Positions 9,070-17,909 are shown, counted from the first letter of the stretch. The stretch is 63,631 nucleotides of DNA from Amycolatopsis coloradensis (GCF_037997115.1 NZ_CP150484.1:5637030-5700660), one strand, 5' to 3'. Notes: generated from the letters alone by a model not told the origin. Made by a program: numbers and translations.

Positions 9070-9910
9070 CACGGCCGCTGACCGACCGCGTCCACCGGGC
9101 CGGACGCGGTCACCGCGGTCGAATTCGTGCCCAAGTACCGGAAGGTATCGGCGGCGAAGACGATCACGACGGGATTCGCCACCTTGGGGTCGTCCTCCGG
9201 GCCGAGCGGCCAGGTGATGCCGCCGCGGCGAACAGAGCCGACTGGACGACCGGCGGAAGATGGCTCTCGGTGGTCAGCGCGAGGAGGTCCTTGCCCATCG
9301 CGTTGGAGTCGCCCTTCGCGCCGCTATGGCTGCTGTTGAGGTAGGCGAACATCGCGTCCGCATCGGAGAGGGAGATCCGTCCGGTAGGCGGGTCTCGGCG
9401 TGCACGGCTCCGCGACGCCCTTGAGCGGCTCCTCGCCCTTGTACACCTGCGCCCGCCCGTTCCGGCAGCCCGGAACCGGGAAGAAACCGCCGTCCGCCGC
9501 CTTGATCACCCCGTCGTGGGTGCCATCGGCCGAAAGCCACGATTCCCGCTCGCCGTCGGGTTGCCTGGTCTTCGTATAGACGAACTGGCTCGGCTTCGGT
9601 GACGTGCCCGGTGTCTTCAGCGCGGCCGCGACGGCATTGCGGAGAACCATGACGGGATCCGCGGCGGCCGCGGGCGGTTCGAGACCGACCTCCTCGACCG
9701 GGGCCAGAGCGACGACAGCGGTGATGGCCTCGGCCAGCCCGGCCGCCCGCACCCAGGCCCAGACCCAGCGCCGCCGTTTCGGCAGCGGCACCACGTTTCT
9801 GTTCCGGCGGCGGCCTCGGCCATCCGGCGCGCCCGCGCCGAGGCGAGTGCGCCGGATTCCGCGAACGGGACCGATCCGGTCCGCTCGGCGATCAGCTTCA
9901 GCTCATCCAT
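9070..9910 (-). pseudogene. CU044_5270 family protein, frameshifted
   Basis: A membrane-anchored protein of the CU044_5270 family, normally encoded directly after an ECF sigma factor, can be read only by changing frame. The N-terminus MDELKLIAERTGSV starts at 9910. A second frame from about 9795 gives the membrane segment AGLAEAITAVVALAP and the segment SQFVYTKTRQPDGERESWLS. A third frame from about 9352 gives MFAYLNSSHSG and HLPPVVQSALFAAAA, and a fourth ends with VVIVFAADTFRYLGTNS. At least three frameshifts make it non-functional unless the sequence is wrong at several places. Borders are approximate. Confidence 0.7.
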
Positions 9911-9914
9911 GAGT

Positions 9915-10207
9915 GGAGATCTCCTTCGCAGTCGTGGTGTCCTGGCGCCTGAGCGGAATGCCCAGTGCCGAAGCCGCCTCCTCGTAGCCCAGGCCTTCTC
10001 CAGCAGCTTCCCCGTCGCCTCGGCGGTCACCTGTTCGGCGACGCGCTCGGCGTGCCCTTCTACTCTGGCGGCGGACCGAGGGCTTCGCGCAGCTTCAGTT
10101 CCCTGGCCTCCTCGCGGCGCCGGCGCCACCAGGAATACCTCCCCCAGCGCGTCCTCGGTGGCGGCGGGCCCGATGCGCCCGACCGGATCCTCCCCAGATG
10201 AGCTCAT
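9915..10207 (-). pseudogene. ECF sigma factor remnant
   Basis: On the minus strand the segments ATEDALGEVFLVA (region 2.2-like, normally followed by WRRR), RRRREEARELKLREA in another frame, and GLGYEEAASALGIPLR (region 4.2 helix-turn-helix) appear in order but in different frames and with most of the protein missing. This is what remains of a group 4 sigma factor, sitting exactly where the partner of the CU044_5270 gene is expected. The GIPVGTVRSR recognition helix has been lost after LGIP. It cannot encode a working sigma factor. Confidence 0.55.
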
Positions 10208-10282
10208 GAGCCGGCTTTCGCCGTTCGTCGGTGTCACCTGCTATCCGCGCTCGCGGCCGAACGGGTTCACGCCCGCCGAATC

Positions 10283-10292
10283 GGTCTAGACC
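10283..10292. promoter_or_regulatory. DasR-type operator (dre), upstream copy
   Basis: GGTCTAGACC is a perfect 10-base palindrome matching the core of the DasR responsive element (consensus centre TGGTCTAGACCA). It overlaps the predicted -35 box of the chitinase promoter. DasR is the GntR-type repressor that senses phosphorylated glucosamines and controls chitinases in streptomycetes. Confidence 0.7.
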
Positions 10293-10315
10293 TTTTATGC
10301 GAGCCGCGCTACATT
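10287..10315 (+). promoter_or_regulatory. Predicted chitinase promoter
   Basis: TAGACC (10287-10292) and TACATT (10310-10315) are spaced by 17 bases and match the sigma-70 type boxes at four of six positions each. One DasR-type site covers the -35 box and the other begins about seven bases after the -10, around the expected start of transcription. Confidence 0.5.
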
Positions 10316-10321
10316 CAAGCG

Positions 10322-10333
10322 TGGTCTAGACCA
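10322..10333. promoter_or_regulatory. DasR-type operator (dre), downstream copy
   Basis: TGGTCTAGACCA is a perfect 12-base palindrome identical to the DasR consensus core, extended to 14 bases by flanking G and C. Its centre is 40 bases from the upstream copy, close to four helical turns, so two DasR dimers could bind the same face of the DNA and block the chitinase promoter. Confidence 0.8.
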
Positions 10334-10389
10334 CATCGCGCCAGTTCAGCTCAGGTTCAGTCTCGACGCCTCTTTTGGAGAGAACCGCC

Positions 10390-12645
10390 ATGAGACGCAC
10401 CAGAAAACGACTACTCAGCGCACTCACCGTGACACTCTTCGCCGCCGGGCTCCTCGTGGCCGCGGGGAGTCCGGCGTTGGCGGCGGGCCGCCTCCGCGCC
10501 GCCTTCACCTTGGCCGGAACCACCGGTGAGTACACCGTCACCAACCCCAGCGGCGAAACCGTCGCCGACTGGTCCATCACCTTCACCGTCCCCGCCGGCG
10601 TGACCGCCACGAGCGGCTCGCACGCCACGGTCTCCCAGTCGGGCGACCAGGTCACCCTCACCCCGGCGTTCTACATCAAATCGCTCGCGCCGGGCCGTTC
10701 GACCTACCCCTACAGCCCGTCGTTCCGGCTCAGTTCCGCGGTCAACCCGCTCACGTGCCGGATCGACGACGCGAACTGCGACGGTTCCGGCGACACACCG
10801 CCGTCGACACCGTCCAACCTGCGGCTCGTGGCGAAGACGACCACGACCGCCGCGCTGGCCTGGAACGCCGCCGCCCCGGGCTCCCTGCCCGTCGTCGGCT
10901 ACGACGTCTACCAGGGCACCACGCTGGCGGCCTCGGTCACCGGCACCGAAGCGAGGATCACCGGCCTGACGCCGAACACGGCGTACAGCTTCACCGTCGT
11001 CGCCAAGGACCGGAAGGACGCCAAGTCCCCGCCCACCCCGGCACTGGCGGTGACCACCAACAACCCGAGCGACGACACCCAGGCACCGACCGTGCCTTCG
11101 AACCTCCGCTCGACCGCGGTCACCTCGGGCTCGATCTCGCTGGCGTGGAACGCGTCCACCGACAACACCGGCGTCGTCTCCTACGACGTCTACCGCGGCA
11201 CTTCCCTCGCCACCACGGTGACCGGGACGACCGCGACGGTGACCGGGCTTTCACCGTCCACTTCGTACTCTTTCACGGTCAAAGCCCGCGACGGTTACGA
11301 CAACGTCTCCGCCGCCAGCGCCGCCGTCAGCGCTCGCACCGGCGACATCGTGAACGGGTACGCCCGGGTCGGCTACTTCGTCCAGTGGGGCATCTACGGC
11401 CGCCAGTTCTTCGTCAAGAACCTGGTGACCAACGGGTCCGCCGCCAAGCTGACCCATCTGCTGTACGCCTTCGGGAACATAGACCCGGTCAACCACACCT
11501 GCCTTTCGGGTGTCACCAAGGGGACGACGTCGAATCCCCAGGACCCGAACCAGGGGGACGGCGCCGGCGACGCGGAAGCCGACTACTCACGGCCGATGTC
11601 CGCCGCCCAGTCCGTCGACGGCGTCGGCGACACCGGCTGGGAGACGCTGCGCGGCAACTTCAACCAGCTGAAGAAGCTCAAGGCCAAGTACCCCAACCTG
11701 AAGATCCTCATCTCCTTGGGCGGCTGGACCTACTCGAAGTACTTCTCCGACGTCGCGGCCACGCCCGCGTCGCGGCAGAAGTTCGTCGCGTCGTGCATCG
11801 ACACGTACCTCAAGGGGAACGTGAAGCCGTACGGCGGCGCCGGCGGTCCGGGTACGGCCGCAGGCATCTTCGACGGCATCGACATCGACTGGGAGTGGCC
11901 GGGCAGCCCCGACGGGCACCCCGGGAACCACTGGAGCGCCAACGACAAGACGAACCTGACCGCTCTGCTCGCCGAGTTCCGCACGCAGATGGACGCCTAC
12001 GGCGCGACCACCGGCAAACGGTACGAACTGCAGGCGTTCACCCCCGCCGACCCGGCGAAGGTGAAGGGCGGCTGGGAGATCCCGAAGATCTTCGACTACC
12101 TCGACGTCGCGAACGTGCAGGGCTATGACTTCCACGGCTCCGGCAGCGACAACTCGTGGGAGCCGAACCGCACCGGCCACCAGGGGAACCTCTACGCCGA
12201 CGCGGACGATCCGTACAACTTCAAGTTCAGCGTGGAGTCGGCGATCAACGCCTACACCGATGCCGGGGCCAATCCACGGAAACTCACCCTCGGCCTCGCC
12301 TTCTACGGGAGAGGCTGGCAAGGGGTCGCGGACGGCGGCAAGAAGGGCGAATGGCAGAGCGCGACCGGAGCCGCGCCAGGCCAGTTCGCCGAGGAAGCAG
12401 GTACTCGTGGTTACGCGAATCTCTTGGCCAGTGTCCCCAACTGCGCCGTCCAGCACGACACCGCGGCCGTGGCCACGTCGTGCTACACGGGCAACGGAGG
12501 GCAATGGTGGACCTTCGACGACGCCTGGTCCATCCAGCAGAAGGTGGCCTGGCTCAAGACCAGAGGGCTGCTCGGGGTCATGGCCTGGGAGATGTCCGGT
12601 GACACCGGATCCCTCATGACCACGGTGGACAACTCGCTGAAGTGA
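10390..12645 (+). CDS. Secreted multidomain chitinase, GH18
   Basis: Exported enzyme of 751 residues that should cleave chitin internally. Order: signal peptide (about 1-31, ending SPALAAG), a carbohydrate-binding beta-sandwich resembling CBM2 (about 32-125), two fibronectin type III repeats (about 138-225 and 232-318, each starting with PSNLR), then a GH18 catalytic domain. The GH18 motif DGIDIDWEW places the catalytic acid at Glu502. The ATG at 10390 follows GGAGAGAA; an upstream TTG lies before the Shine-Dalgarno and is not used. The promoter carries two DasR-type sites, so expression is likely induced when chitin-derived amino sugars are present. A strong hairpin terminator follows. Confidence 0.95.
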   Translation: MRRTRKRLLSALTVTLFAAGLLVAAGSPALAAGRLRAAFTLAGTTGEYTVTNPSGETVADWSITFTVPAGVTATSGSHATVSQSGDQVTLTPAFYIKSLAPGRSTYPYSPSFRLSSAVNPLTCRIDDANCDGSGDTPPSTPSNLRLVAKTTTTAALAWNAAAPGSLPVVGYDVYQGTTLAASVTGTEARITGLTPNTAYSFTVVAKDRKDAKSPPTPALAVTTNNPSDDTQAPTVPSNLRSTAVTSGSISLAWNASTDNTGVVSYDVYRGTSLATTVTGTTATVTGLSPSTSYSFTVKARDGYDNVSAASAAVSARTGDIVNGYARVGYFVQWGIYGRQFFVKNLVTNGSAAKLTHLLYAFGNIDPVNHTCLSGVTKGTTSNPQDPNQGDGAGDAEADYSRPMSAAQSVDGVGDTGWETLRGNFNQLKKLKAKYPNLKILISLGGWTYSKYFSDVAATPASRQKFVASCIDTYLKGNVKPYGGAGGPGTAAGIFDGIDIDWEWPGSPDGHPGNHWSANDKTNLTALLAEFRTQMDAYGATTGKRYELQAFTPADPAKVKGGWEIPKIFDYLDVANVQGYDFHGSGSDNSWEPNRTGHQGNLYADADDPYNFKFSVESAINAYTDAGANPRKLTLGLAFYGRGWQGVADGGKKGEWQSATGAAPGQFAEEAGTRGYANLLASVPNCAVQHDTAAVATSCYTGNGGQWWTFDDAWSIQQKVAWLKTRGLLGVMAWEMSGDTGSLMTTVDNSLK

Positions 12646-12651
12646 CGGCTC

Positions 12652-12681
12652 CCCTCGCGCGTGGTGAGCCACGCGCGAGGG
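12652..12681 (+). terminator. Hairpin terminator after chitinase
   Basis: A perfect 13-base-pair stem (CCCTCGCGCGTGG and its complement) closes a TGAG loop directly after the chitinase stop. There is no long T tract, which is common in high-GC actinomycetes. Confidence 0.75.
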
Positions 12682-12718
12682 CTTCACCTCCGCCTCGGCT
12701 TGCTGCACAGTGTGCTTC

Positions 12719-13744
12719 GTGACTTCTGCGAATGATGGCCCGACTCTGCTCATCGCCGGCTCCTACACCGCGGTGAGCAACGGCAGTGGCGAGGGCATCG
12801 GCACGTTCCGGCGTGACGCACGGACCGGGGAGCTGACCCCGGCGGGTTCGCTCGCGCTGGACTCGCCGAGCTGGCTGACCCCACATCCCGCGCTTCCCGT
12901 GCTGTACGCCGTGAACGAAACGGCCGAAGGCGCGATCACCGCGGTGGCCGTCGCCGCAGACGGCACGCTGTCGGCGCTGAACTCGCTGCCGACCGGCGGC
13001 GCTGATCCGTGCCACCTGGCGGTCACTCCCGATGGCCGGTACCTGTTGTGCGCCAACTACAGCGGCGGCAGCCTGGCCGCTTTCGCGCTGGGCCCGGACG
13101 GAGTGCCCACCGTGCGGACGGCGCTGGTCCGGCACGAAGGCAGCGGCCCGGACACCGAACGGCAGGAGACGGCGCACGTCCACATGGCCGTCGTCGACGA
13201 GACCGGGACACTGGTCAGCGCGGTCGACCTGGGCACGGACGAGATCCGCGGCTACCGCCTCGGCGAGGAGGGCGAGCTGATCCCCTTGTCGGTGTCGACG
13301 CTGCCCGCGGGGACCGGTCCGCGGCAACTGGTCCGGCGTCCCGGCACAAATCACGCGTACGTCGTCGGCGAACTGGCCGCCTCGCTGGTGACGGTGCGCG
13401 AAGAGCCACCAGGCACGTTCGCCGTCGAGAACTCCGTTCCCGCGACGCTCGAACCCGGCGGCGAGAACCTCCCGGCACAGCTCGTCCTGCACGAAGACCG
13501 GCTGTTCCTGTCGAACCGGGGTCCCGAGAGGATCACGGAGTTCACGTTCGACGGTGTGCTTCCGCAGGCCGTCGCCGACCATCGGACCGGCGCATGGCCG
13601 CGGCACTTCTCCGTTGTCGGCGAGCATTGTTATGTCGCGTCGCAGAACTCCGACGCGATCCAGGCCTACGAACGCGCGACCTGGCGCCTGATCGGCACTT
13701 ATCCGGTCGGAAGCCCGGCCTTCATCGGTGTCTGGCCGCACTGA
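12719..13744 (+). CDS. Lactonase family (7-bladed beta-propeller) protein
   Basis: Cytoplasmic beta-propeller of about 341 residues in the family that includes the 6-phosphogluconolactonase YbhE/Pgl and muconate cycloisomerases. Repeated blade signatures are visible, such as DPCHLAVTPDGRYLLCANYS and GPRQLVRRPGTNHAYVVGE. The probable role is opening a sugar lactone, for instance in the oxidative pentose phosphate route. Two GTG starts nine bases apart (12710 and 12719) are possible; neither has a Shine-Dalgarno, so the transcript may be leaderless. I chose the second. It is isolated from the chitinase by a terminator and followed by another hairpin. Confidence 0.82.
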   Translation: MTSANDGPTLLIAGSYTAVSNGSGEGIGTFRRDARTGELTPAGSLALDSPSWLTPHPALPVLYAVNETAEGAITAVAVAADGTLSALNSLPTGGADPCHLAVTPDGRYLLCANYSGGSLAAFALGPDGVPTVRTALVRHEGSGPDTERQETAHVHMAVVDETGTLVSAVDLGTDEIRGYRLGEEGELIPLSVSTLPAGTGPRQLVRRPGTNHAYVVGELAASLVTVREEPPGTFAVENSVPATLEPGGENLPAQLVLHEDRLFLSNRGPERITEFTFDGVLPQAVADHRTGAWPRHFSVVGEHCYVASQNSDAIQAYERATWRLIGTYPVGSPAFIGVWPH

Positions 13745-13745
13745 T

Positions 13746-13783
13746 CCGTTCAGCCCGCTGAACGGGCGGGCCCTCTTTCTTTT
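13746..13783 (+). terminator. Rho-independent terminator after lactonase
   Basis: CCGTTCAGC and GCTGAACGG form a nine-base-pair stem (13746-13754 with 13757-13765), followed by a T-rich CTCTTTCTTTTC run. Confidence 0.7.
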
Positions 13784-13800
13784 CGGGGTGAACAAAGGTC

Positions 13801-13829
13801 TTGACGCACCTGGTTCAGACCATGACACT
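13801..13829 (+). promoter_or_regulatory. Promoter with DasR-like site for the alginate lyase-like gene
   Basis: TTGACG at 13801-13806 is a good -35 box and GACACT at 13824-13829 a weak -10 with a 17-base spacer. TGGTTCAGACCA at 13811-13822 fills the spacer and keeps both TGGT and ACCA arms of the DasR consensus, differing only at the two central-left bases. The gene may belong to the same amino-sugar regulon as the chitinase. Confidence 0.45.
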
Positions 13830-13877
13830 GAATCGCGCGCCGCCGGTGACCTGGTTCACACCCACTCGAGGAGTCCC

Positions 13878-15047
13878 ATGTCCCTACCGAGGAAACTGCT
13901 CGCCCTGACCACGCTCGTCCCGTTGGCACTGGGCCTTTTCAGTGCCCCCTCGCAGGCCGCACCCGCCACCTTCACCCATCCCGGCGTACTGGTCAGCCGC
14001 CCGCAATTGGATTTCGTCCGCGCCAAGGTGCAGGCCGGCGCGCAACCGTGGAAACAGGCTTACGACGCGATGATGTCGAGTTCGTACGCCTCACTGTCGC
14101 GGTCACCGAAACCCCGCGCCATCGTCGAATGCGGTTCCTATTCGAATCCGAACATCGGCTGTACCGATGAGCGGCAAGACGCGATCGCCGCGTATTCGCT
14201 TTCGCTGGCGTGGTACATCACGCGGGACGCGAAATACGCGACCAAAGCGATCGAGATCATGGACGCGTGGTCCGCGATACTGAAGGATCACACGAACAGC
14301 AACGCTCCCCTGCAGTCGGCGTGGTCGGCCTCCTCGTGGCCGCGCGCGGCGGAGATCATCAAGCACACGTACACGAGCTGGCCGAATTCCGGCCGCTTCG
14401 GCACCATGCTCCGGAACGTGTACCTGCCCGAGGTGATCAACGGCAGCCACAGCAACGGCAACTGGGAACTCAGCATGACCGAGGCCGCGATCGGCATCGC
14501 CGTGTTCCTCGACGACAAGGCGGCCTACGACAGGGCCGTCGCGAAGTTCCGCACCCGCGTCCCCGCTTACCTCTACTTGACCAGCGACGGTGCGCTCCCG
14601 AAGACCGCGCCCGGCAGCGGCCTGGACACCCGCGACAAGATCGTCAAGTACTGGCAAGGCCAGACGACGTTCGTCAACGGCCTCTCCCAGGAGACCTGCC
14701 GCGACTTCACTCACACCGGCTACGGCCTCGCCGCCATCGCGAACTTCGCCGAGACCACCCGCATCCAGGGCCAGGACCTCTACCCCGAGATCGCCGACCG
14801 CCTCCGCGAAGGCCTCGGCTTCCACGCGAAGTACCAGATGGGCGCGGCCGTCCCGTCGTGGCTTTGCGGCGGCGGCCTGAAGCTCGGCCTCGGCCCGATC
14901 ACCGAGGTCGGCTACAACCATCTCCACACGCGCCTCGGGCACACCATGAGCAACACCGAGGCCCTCACCCTGCGCCAGCGCCCGGCGGGCACCAACAACC
15001 TGTTCGTCTCCTGGCAGACCCTCACCCACGCCGGCAACCCCCAGTGA
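13878..15047 (+). CDS. Secreted alginate lyase family protein
   Basis: Exported protein of 389 residues with a signal peptide ending about residue 27 (SAPSQAAPA) and an alpha/alpha-toroid of the alginate lyase (PL5-like) family. Segments such as SRPQLDFVRAKVQAG, SLSLAWYITRD and NWELSMTEAAIGIAVFLDD are typical of this fold. The family also contains enzymes acting on other uronic-acid polysaccharides, so alginate itself is not assured. The ATG at 13878 follows GAGGAG; the frame is open upstream but that part has no signal-like start. A DasR-like site in its promoter suggests co-expression with the chitinase. Confidence 0.85.
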   Translation: MSLPRKLLALTTLVPLALGLFSAPSQAAPATFTHPGVLVSRPQLDFVRAKVQAGAQPWKQAYDAMMSSSYASLSRSPKPRAIVECGSYSNPNIGCTDERQDAIAAYSLSLAWYITRDAKYATKAIEIMDAWSAILKDHTNSNAPLQSAWSASSWPRAAEIIKHTYTSWPNSGRFGTMLRNVYLPEVINGSHSNGNWELSMTEAAIGIAVFLDDKAAYDRAVAKFRTRVPAYLYLTSDGALPKTAPGSGLDTRDKIVKYWQGQTTFVNGLSQETCRDFTHTGYGLAAIANFAETTRIQGQDLYPEIADRLREGLGFHAKYQMGAAVPSWLCGGGLKLGLGPITEVGYNHLHTRLGHTMSNTEALTLRQRPAGTNNLFVSWQTLTHAGNPQ

Positions 15048-15125
15048 CCGCGTAAGGGCCGCCCGAATCCGGCAGGGCGGCCCTCACGGACCGTTTTCCC
15101 AGCTCAGACACACAGTGACCCCTGG

Positions 15126-15156
15126 TTGCAAGCCCCTGTCCGGGACCCGCTAAAGT
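15126..15156 (+). promoter_or_regulatory. Predicted tRNA-Pro promoter
   Basis: TTGCAA (15126-15131) and TAAAGT (15151-15156) lie 31 bases before the tRNA. The 19-base spacer is slightly long, but both boxes fit the strong promoters usual before actinobacterial tRNA genes. Confidence 0.4.
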
Positions 15157-15186
15157 ACTCACATCGCACTCCACGGAGCGCGGGTC

Positions 15187-15260
<74 letters not shown>

Positions 15261-15270
15261 CCGGAAGACG

Positions 15271-15313
15271 AAGCCGCTTGGCTTGGGTGAAGACCCAGGC
15301 CAAGCGGCTTTTT
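15271..15313 (+). terminator. Terminator after tRNA-Pro
   Basis: An 18-base inverted repeat beginning AAGCCGCTTGGC (15271-15288 with 15293-15310, one G-T pair) and loop GAAG is followed by a short T tract. Confidence 0.8.
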
Positions 15314-15665
15314 CGTGCCACCGGACAAAATTCTTCAGTGAATACCGAAGCAGCTGCTTGGGGACCACGTAGGGACCAAGTCACGGTCTGGAGCGTCTCT
15401 GGCGCACTTGACCCGGGCAAAACAGCGCCAGGTCGCCGGGGCTGGCTTTGGACCAGGCGGCGGGCTGATGGCTGGGATCTGGTCCACCGCGGGGCCGGTA
15501 GGGCCACGAGAACGGTGTGTACGACCCCATAGGCGGGCGGTGCGTGCGGCAGCGTGAACAACGCCTTTAACGGGCACACCCGGATTGAGCTTCGTCGGCG
15601 CCTTCCGGCATTCGTGCTGTCGGCCGGTACGCGCTTCCGTCCGGTCCTAAAACGCCAAAAAGAAA
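15314..15665. other. Non-coding stretch between tRNA-Pro and integrase remnant
   Basis: I see no gene on either strand. The stretch lies where the attP-proximal non-coding part of an integrative element would be. No second copy of the tRNA 3' end is visible in the window, so the attachment-site boundaries cannot be drawn. Confidence 0.4.
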
Positions 15666-15691
15666 CGCTCCGCCTTCGAGAAGGCGGAGCG
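15666..15691 (-). terminator. Terminator of the integrase remnant
   Basis: CGCTCCGCCTT, loop CGAG and AAGGCGGAGCG form an 11-base-pair stem. On the minus strand it is followed by TTTCTTTTT, so it ends transcription of the integrase gene. Confidence 0.75.
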
Positions 15692-15715
15692 TCTCCTGAA
15701 TTTCTGGCAATTCTT

Positions 15716-16446
15716 CTATCGGACGAACTGGAGCCGTCCTGACCGTGGTGCCCGCAGATGCTCGCTGAGCATCTCCCCCGCCTCCGTGATGGCGCGGTGG
15801 TCGGGTACAGGTACCTCTGGGTTGTCGTGATCGAGCCGTGGCCGGCGATCTTCCGCGGATGGTGCACGGAACGCCGGGGGCGGCCATCCAGGTCAGCCCG
15901 GTGTGCCGCAGGTCGTGGCGGCGCAGGTGCTCGTATCCGAGCTGGGCGACCACGTCGTCCCAGTAGGTCGCGTCGCGCAGCACCGCGGTGGTGATGCGGC
16001 CGCCGCGGGGCCCGCGGAAGAGCCGGTCGTCGGGGTTCCCGTCGGTCAGGGCGATCCGGTGCTCGACCAGTTCCCGAATGTCCTCGATCAGGGGTACTTT
16101 CCGGGCCCGTTCGCCCTTGTCCAGCAGCCCGCCGGGCCCGGGGGTGATCTGCCGCCGGAGGTTCCGCGTCCAGGTCGTAGTGTCGATGTCTTTCACCGGC
16201 AGCCCGAGACTTCGCCGATCCGGGCGGCAGTACACGCCGCGAACAGCGCCACGTCGCCCCAGCTGCGGTACTCACCGTGCGAGCGCGCGACGAGCGCGTC
16301 CGCGAGCCTGGTCAAGGTGTGCCAGTCCGGCAGCGCCAGGGCCCGCGGGTCTTCCAGTTCGTCCTCGGCCTGCTTGTACTGTTTCTGCCGGCCGGTCACC
16401 CTCGCCGGGTTGTGGTCGACGATGCCGTCCCGGTAGGCCTGCTCCG
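15716..16446 (-). pseudogene. Tyrosine site-specific integrase, truncated and frameshifted
   Basis: Phage/ICE type integrase that would have recombined at tRNA-Pro. Reading the minus strand, one frame gives DWHTLTRLADALVAR and CTAARIGEVSGCR (first catalytic Arg). A second frame from about 16200 gives VKDIDTTTWTRNLRRQ and RRHDLRHTGLTW (the H-x-x-R box). A third gives RKIAGHGSITTTQRYLYP (catalytic His and Tyr). The C-terminus EAGEMLSEHLRAPRSGRL needs yet another frame and stops at 15716. The N-terminus is missing where the transposase fragment begins near 16447. With three frameshifts and a lost 5' end it is dead, though every catalytic residue can still be recognised. Confidence 0.85.
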
Positions 16447-16448
16447 TT

Positions 16449-16750
16449 GATGGCCTGGCGTGACAACACCGGCGAGTCGCTGGCGTTGTTGCCGCGCAAG
16501 GGAAGCGGGGGTTCCAACACGGTGGCCGATCACATCGAGGTCCTGGATGAGGCCATCGCCCAGATCCCGGCCCGCTATCGCCGTGACCTGCTGATCACTG
16601 TGGACGGTGCGGGCTCGTCCCACGGTCTGGTCGACCACATCACGGCCCTGAACGGCTCACCATGGCGGACGGTGCGGTATTCCATCGGCTGGGACCTGGG
16701 CGCCCGGGAACGCGCCGCCATCGGCCATGATCTTCGGCAGCCCGCTATAA
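16449..16750 (+). pseudogene. IS1380-type transposase, internal fragment
   Basis: The reading MAWRDNTGESLALLPRKG and GSNTVADHIEVLDEAIAQIP, then VDGAGSSHGLVDHI and RYSIGWDLGARERAAI, corresponds to the central part of IS1380 family DDE transposases, where ADGAG carries the second catalytic Asp. Both ends are missing and no terminal inverted repeats are recognisable. It abuts the truncated integrase, so its insertion or a later deletion probably removed the integrase N-terminus. Confidence 0.7.
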
Positions 16751-16981
16751 GCGTTCCAGCCGCCAACCTTCGCCTGTCCGCATAACTCCGGATGGTGTCG
16801 GTGTCCGGCACCGCGAACACGTGCACCACGCGGCGGGACTCGCCCACCGTGCCGGGACGCGGGCGCCCGAAGAACAGCCGTACCGTCAACGCGCCTCCCG
16901 CAACGTGGCGCCCGGCGGAGACGGGCGTGGCCGGGGAGCTACCCGCCTCCGCCGGAACCCTGGTGCGGCCATCCCGTTCCG

Positions 16982-17155
16982 GTGCCGGCCGTGGCCGTCA
17001 TCGTCGCCGACTGGCCACCGATCACCGACGAGCAGATCCAGGCACTGGCGATCATCCTCAACCGCGTTGAGACACGCCTTGCGAAGCAACAGCCGCATAG
17101 CTGCGTGGTGGTCCGGCATGGCGCAAGCAGTACTTGTCAGTCCCCGTCACTATGA
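16982..17155 (+). CDS. Small hypothetical protein, possibly an element remnant
   Basis: A GTG-started reading frame of 57 codons contains WPPITDEQIQALAIILNRVE, which resembles the DEQI-type small proteins carried on actinobacterial integrative elements. There is no clear Shine-Dalgarno. It sits in the decayed element region and may be a relic. The remaining sequence from 16751 to 17376 shows no other convincing gene. Confidence 0.25.
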   Translation: MPAVAVIVADWPPITDEQIQALAIILNRVETRLAKQQPHSCVVVRHGASSTCQSPSL

Positions 17156-17376
17156 GGGACAAGGCTTACTCTGCGCCAGGAGGCCGGAGCAGCGCATCGA
17201 CCGTACGGCGGAGCGGGGGCGCCAGTGCGCGGCCGGAGCTGTGGTGGGCGAGGCTTGTCCGCCTGTCTTGCCGCCGGTTCCAGGGCCAGGAAGTGGCTAC
17301 TTGTCCTCACCTGATTTTCGACCTGACAATGAGCTACATCGGCCTTTTCTTTTCTTGATATGTGAGGAGAATTGTT

Positions 17377-17817
17377 TTGTCGAATTCAATTGTTCGGCGC
17401 TCGCTGGTCGCGGCGAGTGTGACACTCTTTATTTCCGGACTCCTCGCGGGGGGCGCGTCCGCCGCCGAGGCGGCCACTGGGACGGCTGAGGCACTGCCGC
17501 AATTGGAGTGCGAGGGCCGGGTGGAGCGCCCGACGCAAGACGGCGACATCGTGCGTGCCCGCGCCGTAACCCGCTGCCGCGACGAGGTGGAGGTGATCGG
17601 GGTACGAACGTGGCTGCAGAAATATGATGACGGCGAGTGGGAGAACGTCGAGGAGGATCTCGGAAGGAGGGAGGACGCCAGGTGGGTGCGCGCCGACGCC
17701 GAAGCTGAGTGCGAGCGGGGCCGCTACCGGACAGTATCCGAGCACTTCGCACGCGATGGCAGGGATGATTACCGCGACCGCAAGGAGAGCGAGAGCGTCC
17801 GGATTCGCTGCAGGTGA
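17377..17817 (+). CDS. Secreted protein of unknown function
   Basis: 146-residue exported protein, function not recognised. It has a clear signal peptide with VRRS, a hydrophobic core and an ASAAEAA cleavage region near residue 32. The mature part is very rich in charged residues and has four Cys (in LECEGRV, TRCRDEV, AECERG and RIRCR) that could form two disulfides. The TTG at 17377 lies eight bases after AGGAGA and gives a normal signal peptide; an in-frame GTG at 17362 precedes the Shine-Dalgarno. It is convergent with another small secreted protein and separated from it by a long hairpin. Confidence 0.7.
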   Translation: MSNSIVRRSLVAASVTLFISGLLAGGASAAEAATGTAEALPQLECEGRVERPTQDGDIVRARAVTRCRDEVEVIGVRTWLQKYDDGEWENVEEDLGRREDARWVRADAEAECERGRYRTVSEHFARDGRDDYRDRKESESVRIRCR

Positions 17818-17876
17818 CCTGCGCTCGCGGATTCATGAAGCTCGCTGTCCGCAATGGACGCTTCTGGTAGCGCCGA

Positions 17877-17909
17877 GAAGCCGCGACACCGCAGCGGTGT
17901 CGCGGCTTC
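17877..17909. terminator. Bidirectional terminator between convergent secreted-protein genes
   Basis: Sixteen bases starting GAAGCCGCGACACCGC are followed by A and then their exact complement (17894-17909), a near-perfect palindrome. It serves both convergent genes. Confidence 0.75.

Noticed and set aside
16575..16889. Minus-strand 104-codon frame opposite the transposase fragment
   Set aside because: It mirrors the recognisable IS1380-type reading on the plus strand and has no family signature.
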